From contig NZ_CP072913.1 in the NCBI RefSeq assembly GCF_017968885.1, positions 3,952,001 through 4,016,000 on the forward strand: 64,000 bases of DNA, written 5' to 3'. Numbering within the stretch: position 1 is the first letter of the stretch; every line of letters starts with the position of its first letter. The translations under genes and the position numbers were made by a program. Below the pieces are notes generated by a model. That model worked only from the letters and a program-made list of their open reading frames with translations. It had not been told where the DNA came from and did not search any database. The DNA is from Pseudomonas sp. Tri1 (GTDB lineage Bacteria > Pseudomonadota > Gammaproteobacteria > Pseudomonadales > Pseudomonadaceae). This document shows positions 44,349-55,240 of this stretch, one piece after another.

Positions 44349-46201
44349 AGCCTTTTCGCACCCTGCTCCTGCAGGCCAGCAGCCTGTTATTCGCCGGGCT
44401 GGCCTGTGCCGCGCCGCAGCACGCCTTGACCCTGTACAACGAACCGCCGAAATACCCAGCCAATTTCAAGCATTTCGATTACGTGAACCCCGATGCGCCC
44501 AAGGGCGGGATATTCCGCCAGGGCGGGTTTGGCAGCTTCGACAGCCTCAACCCGTTCATCAGCAAAGGCGTACCGGCCGATGACATCGGCCTGATCTACG
44601 ACACCCTGGCCAAGCAAGGCCTGGACGAACCCTTTACCGAATACGGCCTGATCGCCGAAAAAATCGAGAAGGCCCCGGACAATGGCTGGGTGCGTTTCTA
44701 CCTGCGACCCGAAGCCCGCTTCAACGACGGCCATCCGGTGCGCGCCGAAGACGTCGTCTTCAGCTTCCAGACCCTGACCAAGGACGGCGCACCGATGTTC
44801 CGCGGCTATTACAACGACGTTGCCGAAGTCATCGCCGAAGAGCCGCTCAAGGTACTGTTCAAGTTCAAGCACACCAACAACCGCGAACTGCCGCTGATCC
44901 TCGGCCAACTGCCGGTATTGCCCAAACACTGGTGGGCCGATCGCGACTTCAACAAAGGCAACCTGGAGATCCCCCTGGGCAGCGGTCCGTACAAAGTCAC
45001 CGAGGTGAAAGCCGGACGCTCGATCCGCTATGAGCGAGTGAAGGACTATTGGGGCAAGGACCTGCCGGTCAACCGTGGTTTCTACAATTTCGACGTGTTG
45101 ACCACCGATTACTACCGCGACAACACCGTGGCGGTCGAAGCGCTCAAGGCCGGGCAGTTCGATTTCTGGCTGGAAATGAGCGCCAAGAACTGGGCCAACG
45201 CCTACAACATCCCGGCCGTAAGCGAAGGCCGCTTGATCAAGGAACAGATCGCCAACGGCAACCCTACCGGCATGCAAGGCTTTGTCTACAACCTGCGCCG
45301 GCCGATCTTCCAGGATGTGCGGGTACGCAAGGCCTTGAGCCTGCTGCTGGATTTCGAGTGGACCAACAAGCAACTGTTCAGCGGCGCTTACGCGCGCACT
45401 CGCAGCTATTTCGAAAATTCGGAAATGGCCGCCACCGGCCTGCCTGGCGAAGACGAGTTGAAGATTCTCGACCCCCTGCGCGGCAAGATTCCCGAGCAGG
45501 CCTTCACCGACGCCTTCCAGCCTTCGGTGTGCGACGGCAGCGGCATGATCCGCGACCAACAGCGCAAGGCCTACCAATTGCTGCAAGAAGCCGGCTGGCG
45601 CATCGTCAACGACAAGATGGTCGATGCCCAAGGCAAACCGGTGGTGCTGGAGTTCCTGCTGGCCCAGACCGAGTTCGAGCGGGTGCTGCTGCCGTTCAAG
45701 CGCAACCTGAGCGACCTGGGCATCGAACTGGTCATTCGCCGGGTGGACGTGTCCCAGTACATCAACCGCGTTCGCTCCAGGGATTTCGACATGGTGGTAG
45801 GCAGCTTCCCGCAATCCAGCTCACCGGGTAATGAGCAGCGCGAATTCTGGATGTCGGCCGCCGCGGACAAACCTGGCAGCCGCAACACCATGGGCCTGAA
45901 GGACCCGGCCATCGATCAACTGGTTGAGCAACTGATCAACGCCGATTCACGCAAGAGCCTGGTGGCCCACGCGCGGGCACTGGACCGGGTGCTGCAATGG
46001 GGCTACTACGTGATCCCCAACTGGCACATCAAGACCTGGCGCGTGGCCTACTGGAACCACATCGGCCATCCAACCGTCACGCCGACCTATGACATCGGCA
46101 CCACGACCTGGTGGGTCAAGCCGGATACCAAACCTGCCATCGAGGTAGAAAAACAAGTCATGGAACAACAGATCAACGCCGCTCCAGCGAGCGTGGAGTA
46201 A
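44345..46201 (+). CDS. ABC transporter solute-binding protein 2 (YejA-like paralogue)
   Basis: The 618-residue protein starts inside the previous stop with signal peptide [20 protein letters not shown]. Its features parallel SBP 1: [52 protein letters not shown] and [20 protein letters not shown], so the pair arose by tandem duplication. Two divergent binding proteins for one permease would widen ligand range. The gap to the permease gene is 4 bases. The exact peptide ligands are not readable from sequence. Confidence 0.9.
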   Translation: MKPFRTLLLQASSLLFAGLACAAPQHALTLYNEPPKYPANFKHFDYVNPDAPKGGIFRQGGFGSFDSLNPFISKGVPADDIGLIYDTLAKQGLDEPFTEYGLIAEKIEKAPDNGWVRFYLRPEARFNDGHPVRAEDVVFSFQTLTKDGAPMFRGYYNDVAEVIAEEPLKVLFKFKHTNNRELPLILGQLPVLPKHWWADRDFNKGNLEIPLGSGPYKVTEVKAGRSIRYERVKDYWGKDLPVNRGFYNFDVLTTDYYRDNTVAVEALKAGQFDFWLEMSAKNWANAYNIPAVSEGRLIKEQIANGNPTGMQGFVYNLRRPIFQDVRVRKALSLLLDFEWTNKQLFSGAYARTRSYFENSEMAATGLPGEDELKILDPLRGKIPEQAFTDAFQPSVCDGSGMIRDQQRKAYQLLQEAGWRIVNDKMVDAQGKPVVLEFLLAQTEFERVLLPFKRNLSDLGIELVIRRVDVSQYINRVRSRDFDMVVGSFPQSSSPGNEQREFWMSAAADKPGSRNTMGLKDPAIDQLVEQLINADSRKSLVAHARALDRVLQWGYYVIPNWHIKTWRVAYWNHIGHPTVTPTYDIGTTTWWVKPDTKPAIEVEKQVMEQQINAAPASVE

Positions 46202-46205
46202 CCCC

Positions 46206-47279
46206 ATGCTGGCTTACATATTCAGGCGACTGCTGCTGATCATCCCGACCCTGTTCGGCATCCTGTTGATCAACTTCCTCATCATCCAGGCCGCGCCCGG
46301 CGGGCCGGTGGAGCAGATGATCGCCAAGCTCGAGGGTTTTGAAGGCGCCACCAGCCGTATTGCCGGCGGTGGTGCCGAAGTGTCGGTGGCCGGCTCCTCC
46401 TATCGCGGCGCCCAGGGCCTGGACCCTGGGCTGGTCAAGGAAATCGAGCGCATGTACGGCTTCGACAAGTCGGCCCCCGAGCGCCTGTGGATCATGATCA
46501 AGAACTACGCCCACCTGGACTTCGGCGACAGCTTCTTCCGCGACGCCAAGGTCATCGACCTGATCAAGGAAAAGATGCCGGTGTCCATTTCCCTTGGGCT
46601 GTGGAGCACACTGATCATGTACCTGGTGTCGATCCCGCTGGGGATCGCCAAGGCAACCCGGCACGGCAGCCATTTTGACGTATGGACCAGTTCGGCGATC
46701 ATTGTCGGTTACGCGATCCCCTCCTTTCTGTTCGCCATTCTGCTGATCGTGGTGTTTGCCGGCGGCAGCTATTTCGACTGGTTCCCGTTGCGCGGGCTGA
46801 CCTCCAACAACTTCGACGAACTGAGCATGGGTGGCAAGATCCTCGATTACTTCTGGCACCTGGCCCTGCCCGTGACCGCCTTGGTAATCGGCAACTTCGC
46901 CACCATGACCCTGCTGACCAAGAACAGCTTCCTCGACGAAATCAACAAGCAATACGTGGTCACGGCCAAGGCCAAGGGCCTGACCCGCCACCGCGTGCTC
47001 TATGGCCACGTGTTCCGCAATGCCATGTTGCTGGTGATCGCGGGGTTCCCGTCGGCGTTCATCGGGATTTTCTTCACCGGTTCCTTGCTGGTGGAAGTGA
47101 TTTTCTCCCTCGACGGCCTGGGGCTGATGAGTTTCGAAGCAGCCATCAACCGTGACTACCCGGTGGTATTTGGCACGCTGTTCATCTTCACCCTGCTGGG
47201 GCTGGTGGTGAAACTGATCGGCGACCTGACCTACACCTTTGTCGATCCACGCATCGACTTCGAAAGCCGGGAGCATTGA
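46206..47279 (+). CDS. nppB: ABC transporter permease, YejB/NppB type
   Basis: The 357-residue inner-membrane permease begins [20 protein letters not shown], the conserved start of DppB/OppB-type permeases, with an extended periplasmic insert ([20 protein letters not shown]) typical of YejB. The cytoplasmic coupling loop has [20 protein letters not shown] followed by [15 protein letters not shown] (EAA motif). About six TM helices. It works with the next permease and the ATPase. The npp symbol is used by analogy with the P. aeruginosa operon preceding fabI. Confidence 0.9.
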   Translation: MLAYIFRRLLLIIPTLFGILLINFLIIQAAPGGPVEQMIAKLEGFEGATSRIAGGGAEVSVAGSSYRGAQGLDPGLVKEIERMYGFDKSAPERLWIMIKNYAHLDFGDSFFRDAKVIDLIKEKMPVSISLGLWSTLIMYLVSIPLGIAKATRHGSHFDVWTSSAIIVGYAIPSFLFAILLIVVFAGGSYFDWFPLRGLTSNNFDELSMGGKILDYFWHLALPVTALVIGNFATMTLLTKNSFLDEINKQYVVTAKAKGLTRHRVLYGHVFRNAMLLVIAGFPSAFIGIFFTGSLLVEVIFSLDGLGLMSFEAAINRDYPVVFGTLFIFTLLGLVVKLIGDLTYTFVDPRIDFESREH

Positions 47280-47280
47280 G

Positions 47281-48300
47281 ATGAACCTGTCCCCTCTCAA
47301 TCGTCGCCGCTTCGAACTGTTCAAGGCCAACAAGCGCGGCTGGTGGTCGCTGTGGCTGTTCCTGGTGCTGTTCGTCCTGAGCCTGGGTGCCGAACTGATC
47401 GCCAACGACAAGCCGCTGGTGGTGCATTACGACGATGGTTGGTACTTCCCGGCCCTCAAGCGCTACCCGGAAACCACCTTCGGCGGCGAATTCCCCCTGG
47501 AAGCCAACTACAAGAGCCCGTACATTCGTGAACTGCTGGCCGCCAAGGACGCCTGGGTGCTGTGGGCACCGATTCCGTTCAGCTACCAGAGCATCAATTA
47601 CGACCTGAAAGTCCCGGCCCCGGCACCGCCCTCGGCCATGAACTGGCTGGGCACCGACGACCAGGGCCGCGACGTATTGGCCCGAGTGATCTACGGCTTC
47701 CGCATCTCGGTGCTGTTCGCCCTGACCCTGACACTGCTCAGCTCGATCATCGGCGTGATCGCCGGTGCCTTGCAGGGCTTCTACGGCGGCTGGGTCGACC
47801 TGGCCGGCCAGCGGTTCCTGGAGATCTGGTCCGGGCTGCCGGTGCTGTACCTGCTGATCATCCTGGCCAGTTTCGTCCAGCCGAACTTCTGGTGGCTGCT
47901 GGGCATCATGCTGCTGTTCTCGTGGATGAGCCTGGTGGACGTGGTCCGCGCCGAGTTCCTGCGCGGGCGCAACCTGGAGTATGTGCGCGCCGCGCGGGCG
48001 TTGGGCATGCAGAACGGCGCGATCATGTTCCGCCACATCCTGCCCAATGCCATGGTCTCGACCATGACCTTCATGCCGTTCATCCTCACTGGCGCCATCG
48101 GCACCCTCACTGCCCTGGATTTCCTCGGTTTCGGTCTTCCGCCTGGCGCGCCGTCCCTGGGCGAGCTGGTGGCCCAGGGCAAATCCAACCTGCAGGCGCC
48201 GTGGCTGGGCATCAGCGCGTTCGCGGTGCTGGCCCTGATGCTGAGCCTGCTGGTGTTCATCGGCGAGTCCGCTCGCGATGCCTTCGATCCGAGGAAGTGA
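47281..48300 (+). CDS. nppC: ABC transporter permease, YejE/NppC type
   Basis: The 339-residue permease begins MNLSPLNRRRFELFKANKRG and follows a GGGAG site. A long periplasmic segment after TM1 (about 35-130) contains the YejE-type text AKDAWVLWAPIPFSYQSINY. The conserved MNWLGTDDQGRDVLARVIYG of DppC/OppC permeases precedes TM2, and the EAA loop is FLRGRNLEYVRAARALGMQN. One base separates it from nppB. It completes the membrane channel of the importer. Confidence 0.92.
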   Translation: MNLSPLNRRRFELFKANKRGWWSLWLFLVLFVLSLGAELIANDKPLVVHYDDGWYFPALKRYPETTFGGEFPLEANYKSPYIRELLAAKDAWVLWAPIPFSYQSINYDLKVPAPAPPSAMNWLGTDDQGRDVLARVIYGFRISVLFALTLTLLSSIIGVIAGALQGFYGGWVDLAGQRFLEIWSGLPVLYLLIILASFVQPNFWWLLGIMLLFSWMSLVDVVRAEFLRGRNLEYVRAARALGMQNGAIMFRHILPNAMVSTMTFMPFILTGAIGTLTALDFLGFGLPPGAPSLGELVAQGKSNLQAPWLGISAFAVLALMLSLLVFIGESARDAFDPRK

Positions 48301-48301
48301 A

Positions 48302-49912
48302 ATGAACCAGGACAATCTGATCGAAGTACGCGACCTGTCAGTGGAGTTCATTGTCGGCGAACGCCGACAGCGGGTGGTCGAGGGCGTCAGCTTCGATATC
48401 AAGCGTGGTGAAACCCTGGCCCTGGTGGGCGAAAGCGGCTCGGGCAAGTCGGTGACCGCCCACTCGATCCTGCGCTTGCTGCCCTACCCGCTGGCCCACC
48501 ACCCGACCGGGACTATCCAATACGCCGGGCAGGATCTGCTGGGCCTGAAAGAAAAAACCATTCGCCATATCCGCGGAAACCGGATCGCGATGATCTTCCA
48601 GGAGCCGATGACGTCCCTCAACCCGTTGCACTCCATTGAAAAACAGATCAATGAAGTGCTTGGCATTCACAAGGGCCTGACCGGCAAGGTCGCGACCCGC
48701 CGGACCCTCGAGTTGCTGGAGCTGGTGGGCATTCCCGAACCGCACAAGCGTCTCAAGGCCCTGCCCCATGAATTGTCCGGTGGCCAGCGCCAACGGGTAA
48801 TGATCGCCATGGCCCTGGCCAACGAGCCGGAACTGCTGATTGCCGATGAACCGACCACGGCACTGGACGTCACCGTCCAGTTGAAAATCCTCGAACTGCT
48901 CAAGCAACTGCAGGCGCGACTGGGCATGTCGCTGCTACTGATCAGCCACGATTTGAACCTGGTGCGAAGAATTGCCCATCGCGTATGTGTCATGCAGCGC
49001 GGTTGCATCGTCGAACAGGCATCGTGCGCAGAGCTGTTTCGCGCACCGCAGCATCCGTACACTCGGGAACTGCTGGCCGCCGAGCCCAGCGGCATCCCGG
49101 CGACCAACGCTGTCGGCCCGCCGCTGCTGCAGGTCGAGGACCTCAAAGTCTGGTTCCCGATCAAGAAAGGCCTGTTCAAACGCACGGTGGATTACATTAA
49201 AGCCGTGGACGGTATTCGCTTCAGCCTGCCTCAGGGCCAGACCCTGGGCATCGTTGGCGAAAGCGGTTCCGGCAAGTCCACGTTGGGATTGGCGATTTTG
49301 CGGTTGATCGGCAGCCAGGGCGGGATCCGCTTTGAAGGCAAACAGCTCGATAGCCTGACGCAGCAACAGGTCCGGCCGCTGCGGCGCGAGATGCAAGTGG
49401 TGTTTCAGGACCCGTTTGGCAGCCTCAGTCCACGGATGTGTGTAAGCCAGATCGTCGGCGAAGGCTTGCGGATCCACAAGATCGGCACCGCAGCCGAACA
49501 GGAACAAGCGATAATCGCGGCATTGAAGGAGGTAGGCCTGGATCCGGAGACCCGGAACCGCTACCCCCATGAATTTTCCGGGGGCCAACGCCAGCGTATC
49601 GCCATTGCCCGGGCCCTGGTGCTCAAGCCGGCGTTGATTCTGCTGGATGAACCGACGTCGGCCCTGGACCGTACCGTACAACGCCAGGTGGTGGAGCTGT
49701 TACGGTCGCTGCAAACCAAGTACAACCTGACGTACCTGTTTATCAGCCATGACCTGGCTGTCGTCAAAGCGCTGAGCCACCAATTGATGGTGGTCAAGCA
49801 TGGCCAAGTGGTCGAACAAGGTGATGCCCGCAGCATATTCGCCGCGCCGCAACACCCCTATACACAGCAGTTGCTGGAGGCCGCCTTCCTGGCCCCAACA
49901 ACTGCCGAATAA
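48302..49912 (+). CDS. nppD: Duplicated ABC ATPase, YejF/NppD type
   Basis: The 536-residue protein contains two fused ATPase domains of the DppD/DppF type. Domain 1 has Walker [20 protein letters not shown], signature [15 protein letters not shown] and Walker [14 protein letters not shown]; domain 2 has [34 protein letters not shown] and [12 protein letters not shown]. Both domains have complete nucleotide sites. It powers import by the upstream binding proteins and permeases, with its start one base after the permease stop. fabI follows after 19 bases. Confidence 0.94.
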   Translation: MNQDNLIEVRDLSVEFIVGERRQRVVEGVSFDIKRGETLALVGESGSGKSVTAHSILRLLPYPLAHHPTGTIQYAGQDLLGLKEKTIRHIRGNRIAMIFQEPMTSLNPLHSIEKQINEVLGIHKGLTGKVATRRTLELLELVGIPEPHKRLKALPHELSGGQRQRVMIAMALANEPELLIADEPTTALDVTVQLKILELLKQLQARLGMSLLLISHDLNLVRRIAHRVCVMQRGCIVEQASCAELFRAPQHPYTRELLAAEPSGIPATNAVGPPLLQVEDLKVWFPIKKGLFKRTVDYIKAVDGIRFSLPQGQTLGIVGESGSGKSTLGLAILRLIGSQGGIRFEGKQLDSLTQQQVRPLRREMQVVFQDPFGSLSPRMCVSQIVGEGLRIHKIGTAAEQEQAIIAALKEVGLDPETRNRYPHEFSGGQRQRIAIARALVLKPALILLDEPTSALDRTVQRQVVELLRSLQTKYNLTYLFISHDLAVVKALSHQLMVVKHGQVVEQGDARSIFAAPQHPYTQQLLEAAFLAPTTAE

Positions 49913-49931
49913 CCTGAAAGAGGAGCAACAC

Positions 49932-50726
49932 ATGGGTTTTCTCGCCGGTAAGCGCGTACTGATCGTCGGTGTCGCCAGCAAGCTGTCCATCGCATCCGGC
50001 ATCGCCGCCGCCATGCATCGCGAGGGCGCTGAGCTTGCCTTCACTTATCAGAACGACAAACTCAAGGGTCGTGTCGAAGAGTTCGCACAAGGCTGGGGCT
50101 CGAGCCCGGAACTGTGCTTCCCGTGCGACGTGGCCAGCGATGAAGAAATCGCCAAGGTCTTCGAAGAACTGAGCAAGAAGTGGGACGGCCTGGACTGCAT
50201 CGTGCACTCCGTGGGCTTTGCCCCGGGCGACCAGTTGGACGGCGACTTCACCGAGGCCACCACCCGCGAAGGTTTCCGCATTGCCCACGACATCAGCGCC
50301 TACAGCTTCGTCGCCCTGGCCAAGGCCGGTCGCGAAATGATGAAAGGCCGCAATGGCAGCCTGCTGACCCTGTCCTACCTGGGCGCCGAGCGCACCATGC
50401 CGAACTACAACGTCATGGGCATGGCCAAGGCTTCCCTGGAAGCCGGCGTGCGTTACCTGGCCGGTTCCCTGGGCCCGGAAGGCACCCGTGTCAACGCCGT
50501 GTCGGCTGGCCCGATCCGCACCCTCGCCGCTTCCGGCATCAAGAACTTCCGCAAAATGCTGGCCGCCAACGAAGCGCAAACCCCGCTGCGTCGTAACGTC
50601 ACCATCGACGAAGTCGGCAACGCCGGCGCGTTCCTGTGCTCGGACCTGGCATCGGGCATCAGCGGTGAAATCATGTACGTGGACGGTGGTTTCAACACCA
50701 CGGCCATGGGCAATATCGAAGAGTAA
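49932..50726 (+). CDS. fabI: Enoyl-[acyl-carrier-protein] reductase (NADH)
   Basis: The 264-residue short-chain dehydrogenase performs the last reduction of each fatty-acid elongation cycle. It begins [20 protein letters not shown] after AAAGAGGAG. The Tyr-x6-Lys catalytic pair is in [20 protein letters not shown], and [18 protein letters not shown] and [12 protein letters not shown] are typical FabI segments. It is the usual target of triclosan-type inhibitors. It lies 19 bases after the ABC ATPase and may be partly co-transcribed, but a strong terminator follows it. Confidence 0.96.
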   Translation: MGFLAGKRVLIVGVASKLSIASGIAAAMHREGAELAFTYQNDKLKGRVEEFAQGWGSSPELCFPCDVASDEEIAKVFEELSKKWDGLDCIVHSVGFAPGDQLDGDFTEATTREGFRIAHDISAYSFVALAKAGREMMKGRNGSLLTLSYLGAERTMPNYNVMGMAKASLEAGVRYLAGSLGPEGTRVNAVSAGPIRTLAASGIKNFRKMLAANEAQTPLRRNVTIDEVGNAGAFLCSDLASGISGEIMYVDGGFNTTAMGNIEE

Positions 50727-50749
50727 TCTTCACCCCCGCGCCCGTGCGT

Positions 50750-50789
50750 AAAAACGCCGCTTGTCCTGGAAAGGGCAAGCGGCGTTTTT
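50750..50789 (+). terminator. Rho-independent terminator after fabI
   Basis: AAAAACGCCGCTTG (50750-50763) and CAAGCGGCGTTTTT (50776-50789) form a perfect 14-bp stem ending in a T-run, 24 bases after the fabI stop. Confidence 0.93.
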
Positions 50790-50821
50790 GATGGCTGATT
50801 GTCTGATTACCCCGAAATATC

Positions 50822-50981
50822 CTGTAGGAGCGAGCTTGCTCGCGATGGCGGTAGATCAGTCTGCATTTATGTTGAATGTGCCGCCGTCATCGCGAGCAAG
50901 CTCGCTCCCACATTGTTCAGCGGTGTTCACAGGTCCCTGCATTCACAACAAATCCCTGTGGGAGCTGAGCTTGCTCGCGAT
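50822..50981. repeat. Three-copy REP cluster
   Basis: REP copies at 50822-50846, 50889-50912 (inverted) and 50956-50981. The first two form a REPIN. The third carries one extra base in the core (GGAGCTGAGC instead of GGAGCGAGC). They fill the gap between the fabI terminator and the stop of the diguanylate cyclase gene. Confidence 0.92.
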
Positions 50982-51022
50982 GGCGGCGGGTCAGTTGCAT
51001 TGATGTTGGATAAGCCACTTTA

Positions 51023-51985
51023 TCAGCGGCGCAGCGCCTGTTTCTGTGCATACATGGCCGCATCCGCTTCGACCAGCAGACTATCGATCGACTGATGACG
51101 CTGCGGGTCGTATTCGATCTGACCCACGCTGAAGTGGATGTCATAGCCGCGCCGCAGCATCGCATTGCGCTCATCGAGGATTTCCTTGAGGCGCGCCATG
51201 ATTGCCGAGGTCTCGACATGGGAAGAGCCGGTGAGCAACGCCACGAACTCATCGCCGCCCAAACGGCCGATCACATCACTCTCGCGAAAGGCGATACGCA
51301 ACACGTCGGCGAAGGTCTTCAGCGCAGAATCGCCCTCGGCGTGCCCGAAGCGGTCGTTGATGGATTTGAAGTCATCGAGATCGAAGAACAGCAGCGTCGC
51401 CGGGCGGGATAGCCGCTCGCAAACGCTCAACGCATGCTGGGCCAGCATCTTGAAGCCGCGCCGATTGGACAGCAGCGTCAGTTCGTCCATGCTCGCCATC
51501 TGCACCGCGATCATTTCCTGCTCGGCCATGCGCGCCAGGTCGCGCAGCAGCTCGCGCTCCTCGTCATTGAGCTTGCGCGGCCGGGTGTCGAGCAGGCACA
51601 ACGTGCCAAGCATGCTGCCATCGTCCATCCCCAGCGGGTACCCGGCGTAGAAGCGGATGCCTGGCTTGGCCGTGACCAACGGGTTATCGCGAAAGCGCTC
51701 GTCCTGCTCCGCATCGCAGATTTCCATGATCTGATCTTGCAAAATCGCGTGTCCGCAGAAAGAAATCTCCCGCGAGGTTTCACTGGCGTCCATGCCGACA
51801 TTGGATTTGAACCACTGTCGGTTGGCATCCACCAGGGATACCAGCGCAATGGGCACATCGAACAGACGCCGGGCAAGGCGAGTCAGACGATCAAATCGCT
51901 CCTCGGGCGCGGTGTCGAGCAGCTTGAGCGACCGCAGGTTTTTCAGGCGAGCAGCTTCGTTGTCCGGTTTACCTGGCGCGAGCAT
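51023..51985 (-). CDS. Diguanylate cyclase with N-terminal GAF domain
   Basis: From the ATG at 51985 (GGAG 7 bases upstream) the protein has 320 residues. The GAF sensor (about 20-150) shows RLTRLARRLFDVPIALVSLV, DANRQWFKSNVG and a GTLCLLD end. The GGDEF domain has DELTLLSNRRGF, FFDLDDFKSINDRFGHAEGD and the active site RLGGDEFVAL. RESD lies five residues before GGDEF and is an intact inhibitory I-site. It should make cyclic di-GMP, with product inhibition. It is soluble, with no TM segment. The GAF ligand is unknown. Confidence 0.92.
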   Translation of the reverse strand: MLAPGKPDNEAARLKNLRSLKLLDTAPEERFDRLTRLARRLFDVPIALVSLVDANRQWFKSNVGMDASETSREISFCGHAILQDQIMEICDAEQDERFRDNPLVTAKPGIRFYAGYPLGMDDGSMLGTLCLLDTRPRKLNDEERELLRDLARMAEQEMIAVQMASMDELTLLSNRRGFKMLAQHALSVCERLSRPATLLFFDLDDFKSINDRFGHAEGDSALKTFADVLRIAFRESDVIGRLGGDEFVALLTGSSHVETSAIMARLKEILDERNAMLRRGYDIHFSVGQIEYDPQRHQSIDSLLVEADAAMYAQKQALRR

Positions 51986-52121
51986 CGGGAACTCCGTTGG
52001 CGGGACTTTCTGAAGTCTAGTCCACGCCCACCCCCCTTCAAACCCAATGACCAAATCAAACGGGCATTTACCGGCTCGGGCTAATACACTGCTTCACAGG
52101 TTCAAACGAGGACGCTGACCG

Positions 52122-52946
52122 ATGAAGCCTGCCACCCATGACGCCGCCCCACGTTTCTGGCGTGACGCAGCCCTGCCCTTCATCGAAGCCCGGGCCATCG
52201 CCGATGGGCGTAAGGTCTGTTATTCACGCCACTCCCACGACCATTTTTCCATCGGGGCCATCACCGCCGGGCGCAGCACTTATATTCACGAACGGTCGAA
52301 TTTCCAGGTGCAGAGCGGCACGGTCGTGCTGATGAACCCCGGTGATGTCCATGCGTGCAACCCGATCGACGATGAGCCATGGTCGTATGTGATGCTGTAC
52401 GTCGACACCCAGTGGCTAAGAGATTTGCAGCGCCGTATCGGCTTTGACGAGACCCTGGACTTCCAGGGTTTCGCGACCACCCACAGTCGCGATATCGAGC
52501 TGTTTAAGGGCCTGCAAGGGCTGTATGCGCAACTGGTGGATGAACAGCTCGATACCGATCACAAGCGCGCTGCCGTCGAGGCGTTCTTCACTGACCTGCA
52601 ACAACGGCTTAACCCCGCCGGCCGACCGGACCGCGGTAGCCATCCGGGACTGATGCGAGCGGCGCAGTTTATCCACGACCATTGCACCGAGGCGCTGAAG
52701 CTCGACGACATCTGCGCCGCCGCGCAACTCTCACCGTCTTACCTGAGCCGCGCCTTCAAGCACCATTACGGAATGACGCCCCATGCCTTCCTGGTCAACC
52801 GCCGAATCCAGTTCGCCCGCCGGCAATTGCGCGAAGGCAAGCTGATTGCCGATGTGGCGCTGGACAGCGGGTTTGCCGACCAGGCGCATTTCCAACGGGC
52901 CTTCAAGCAGCACCTGGCGGCTACGCCGGGTCAGTATCGGGGCTGA
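52122..52946 (+). CDS. AraC-family transcriptional regulator
   Basis: A 274-residue regulator with an N-terminal cupin ligand domain (SRHSHDHFSIGAITAGRSTY, GTVVLMNPGDVHACNP) and two C-terminal HTH motifs (LKLDDICAAAQLSPSYLSRA, IADVALDSGFADQAHFQRAF). AraC proteins of this shape commonly control the adjacent amino-acid exporter; the LysE gene ends 30 bases away on the opposite strand. GAGGA precedes the start. The inducer is unknown. Confidence 0.9.
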   Translation: MKPATHDAAPRFWRDAALPFIEARAIADGRKVCYSRHSHDHFSIGAITAGRSTYIHERSNFQVQSGTVVLMNPGDVHACNPIDDEPWSYVMLYVDTQWLRDLQRRIGFDETLDFQGFATTHSRDIELFKGLQGLYAQLVDEQLDTDHKRAAVEAFFTDLQQRLNPAGRPDRGSHPGLMRAAQFIHDHCTEALKLDDICAAAQLSPSYLSRAFKHHYGMTPHAFLVNRRIQFARRQLREGKLIADVALDSGFADQAHFQRAFKQHLAATPGQYRG

Positions 52947-52975
52947 CACGGCCCCGCACTTCTGTGGCTCGTGAC

Positions 52976-53563
52976 TCAAGGCAGCAGCAAATACACCGCA
53001 CTAGCCACCAGCAACACCGCCATCGTCCGGTTGAACAGGCGCATGGTCGCCGGATTGCCCAGCCAGCTGCGCAAGAAGCTGCCGGCGTAGGCCCAGCAGC
53101 CCACCGAGACGTAGCAAATCACCAGGTAGATTGCCGCAAACTGCCACACCAGCCGTGCCTCGCCATCCGCCACGAACGCACCCATGCCCGCCACGCAGGC
53201 CAGCCAGGCCTTGGGGTTGAGCCACTGCATCAGTGCGCCATAGAACATCGAGGGTGCCCGCCCCTCGTCCGCGCCGCCCAAATGCCCATTGTCCATCGCC
53301 AGTTTCCAGGCCATGAACAACAGAAACCCCACGCCACCCAGTTGCACCACCCGCGTGAGCCCAGGCCAGCGTTGTAGCACTTCATGCAACCCAAGCCCCA
53401 TCAGCACCAGCAACAAGACAAAGCCCAGCGTCGCGCCGGTCACATGGTGCAAAGTGGCGCGAAAGCCGTACCGGGCCCCGGAACTGAGGGCCACGATGTT
53501 GACCGGCCCCGGCGTGATGGAGGCGACCAGGGCAAACGCCGCCATGGAAAGAATCAGACTCAT
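52976..53563 (-). CDS. LysE-family amino-acid exporter
   Basis: The 195-residue protein has six predicted TM helices and the LysE/RhtB hallmark near the N-terminus (FALVASITPGPVNIVALSSG with GPVN). Further text: GATLGFVLLLVLMGLGLHEV, WLNPKAWLACVAGMGAFV and QFAAIYLVICYVSVGCWAY. Members export amino acids or derivatives. It converges on the AraC gene, which probably regulates it. The 143 bases between its start and trkH contain no further gene. Confidence 0.9.
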   Translation of the reverse strand: MSLILSMAAFALVASITPGPVNIVALSSGARYGFRATLHHVTGATLGFVLLLVLMGLGLHEVLQRWPGLTRVVQLGGVGFLLFMAWKLAMDNGHLGGADEGRAPSMFYGALMQWLNPKAWLACVAGMGAFVADGEARLVWQFAAIYLVICYVSVGCWAYAGSFLRSWLGNPATMRLFNRTMAVLLVASAVYLLLP

Positions 53564-53706
53564 CGCATACCTTCTTCATATCTGTGAGGTGGCGATCAAG
53601 ATAAATTGCCAATCGCGGGCGGTATTGAACAAAACTGCCTAAGGGGGCTACCCATCAGCCCACCACAAAAACAATACTGTGCGGCTCATTCATTCAGGCG
53701 TGTTCT

Positions 53707-55161
53707 ATGTCCATTGCGGTAGTGCGGTTCATCGGTTTCATCCTCGGTATTTTCCTGATCACCCTGGCCGCCAGCATGGCAATCCCACTTTTGACGCTGG
53801 TGATGTACGAACGCAACGATGACCTGTCGGCGTTCTTGTGGTCGAGCCTGATCACCTTTGTCTGCGGCATCGCGCTGGTGGCTCGCGGTAGGCCTGCACA
53901 CACCCAGATGCGCCCGCGGGATATGTACCTGCTGACCACCGCCAGTTGGGTCATCGTCTGCAGCTTCGCGGCCCTGCCCATGGTGTTCATCCAGCACATC
54001 AGCTACACCGATGCCTTTTTCGAGACCATGTCCGGCATCACCACCACCGGCTCGACCATCCTCACCGGTTTGGACAATGCCTCCCCAGGCCTGTTGATCT
54101 GGCGCTCGATGTTGCACTGGCTCGGCGGGATCGGCTTCATCGGCATGGCGGTGGCGATCCTGCCGCTGCTGCGGGTCGGCGGCATGCGACTGTTCCAGAC
54201 CGAATCGTCGGACTGGTCGGAGAAAGTCACACCACGTTCCCATGTCGCGGCAAACTACATTCTGTGGATCTATGTCGGGTTGACCGCCCTCGCCACCCTG
54301 GCCTTGTGGCTGGCCGGCATGACGCCCTTCGAAGCGATCAATCATGCGATGTCACTGATTTCCACGGGCGGCTTTTCCACCTCGGACGCTTCCCTGGGGC
54401 ACTGGCCCCAACCGGCCATTCACTGGGTATCGGTGGTCGTCATGATGGCCGGCTCGTTACCTTTCACCTTGTATGTCGCCACCTTGCGCGGCAACACCCG
54501 CGCGTTGCTCAAGGACCAACAAGTCAGGGGGTTCGTTGGATTCCTGGTCATCACCTGGCTCGTGGTGGGGACTTGGCTGAGCCTGAACAGCGACAACACC
54601 TGGTGGGACGCGGTCCGTATCGTGGCGGTCAACGTGACGTCGGTGGTCACCACCACGGGCGTCGCGCTGGGGGACTACACGCTTTGGGGCAGTTTTGCCT
54701 TGCTACTGTTTTTCTATTTGACGTTCGTCGGCGGTTGCTCGGGATCGACGGCCGGCGGACTGAAGATCTTCCGCTTCCAGGTGGCCGGCACGTTGTTGAT
54801 GGGTAGTTTGAAACAGCTGATCCATCCCCGGGCGGTGATCCAGAAAAAATACAACAATCATCCCATCGATGAAGAAATCGTCCGCTCACTGCTGACGTTT
54901 TCGTTTTTCTTCACCATCACCATCGGCGCTATCGCCCTGGGGCTGGCGCTGATCGGCCTGGACTGGACAACAGCCTTGACCGGCGCGGCCACCGCCGTGT
55001 GCAACGTGGGGCCCGGACTGGGCGCCATCATCGGGCCAGCCGGTAACTTCTCGACGTTGCCGGATGCGGCCAAATGGCTGCTGACCATTGGCATGCTGCT
55101 GGGCCGACTGGAAATCCTGACCGTCCTGGTGTTGTTCACGCCAGTGTTCTGGAAGTATTGA
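53707..55161 (+). CDS. trkH: Trk-system potassium uptake protein TrkH
   Basis: A 484-residue K+ channel-like subunit with four M1-P-M2 repeats. The pore-loop glycines are in FFETMSGITTTGSTILTGLD, MSLISTGGFSTSD, TSVVTTTGVALGDYTLWG and TAVCNVGPGLGAIIGP. It works with the NAD-binding TrkA, which is not in this window. The length matches E. coli TrkH (483). A bidirectional terminator separates it from the convergent glycine-rich gene. Confidence 0.95.
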   Translation: MSIAVVRFIGFILGIFLITLAASMAIPLLTLVMYERNDDLSAFLWSSLITFVCGIALVARGRPAHTQMRPRDMYLLTTASWVIVCSFAALPMVFIQHISYTDAFFETMSGITTTGSTILTGLDNASPGLLIWRSMLHWLGGIGFIGMAVAILPLLRVGGMRLFQTESSDWSEKVTPRSHVAANYILWIYVGLTALATLALWLAGMTPFEAINHAMSLISTGGFSTSDASLGHWPQPAIHWVSVVVMMAGSLPFTLYVATLRGNTRALLKDQQVRGFVGFLVITWLVVGTWLSLNSDNTWWDAVRIVAVNVTSVVTTTGVALGDYTLWGSFALLLFFYLTFVGGCSGSTAGGLKIFRFQVAGTLLMGSLKQLIHPRAVIQKKYNNHPIDEEIVRSLLTFSFFFTITIGAIALGLALIGLDWTTALTGAATAVCNVGPGLGAIIGPAGNFSTLPDAAKWLLTIGMLLGRLEILTVLVLFTPVFWKY

Positions 55162-55191
55162 ACCCTTCGGGTAATGCGAAGCAGAAAAAAT

Positions 55192-55233
55192 AAAAAAGCC
55201 GCAACGCCCTGAACAGGCGTCGCGGCTTTTTTT
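55192..55233. terminator. Bidirectional terminator between trkH and the glycine-rich gene
   Basis: AAAAAAGCCGCAACGCC and GGCGTCGCGGCTTTTTT form a 17-bp stem with one mismatch, bordered by A- and T-runs. It can stop both convergent genes. Confidence 0.92.
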
Positions 55234-55240
55234 CAAACGA

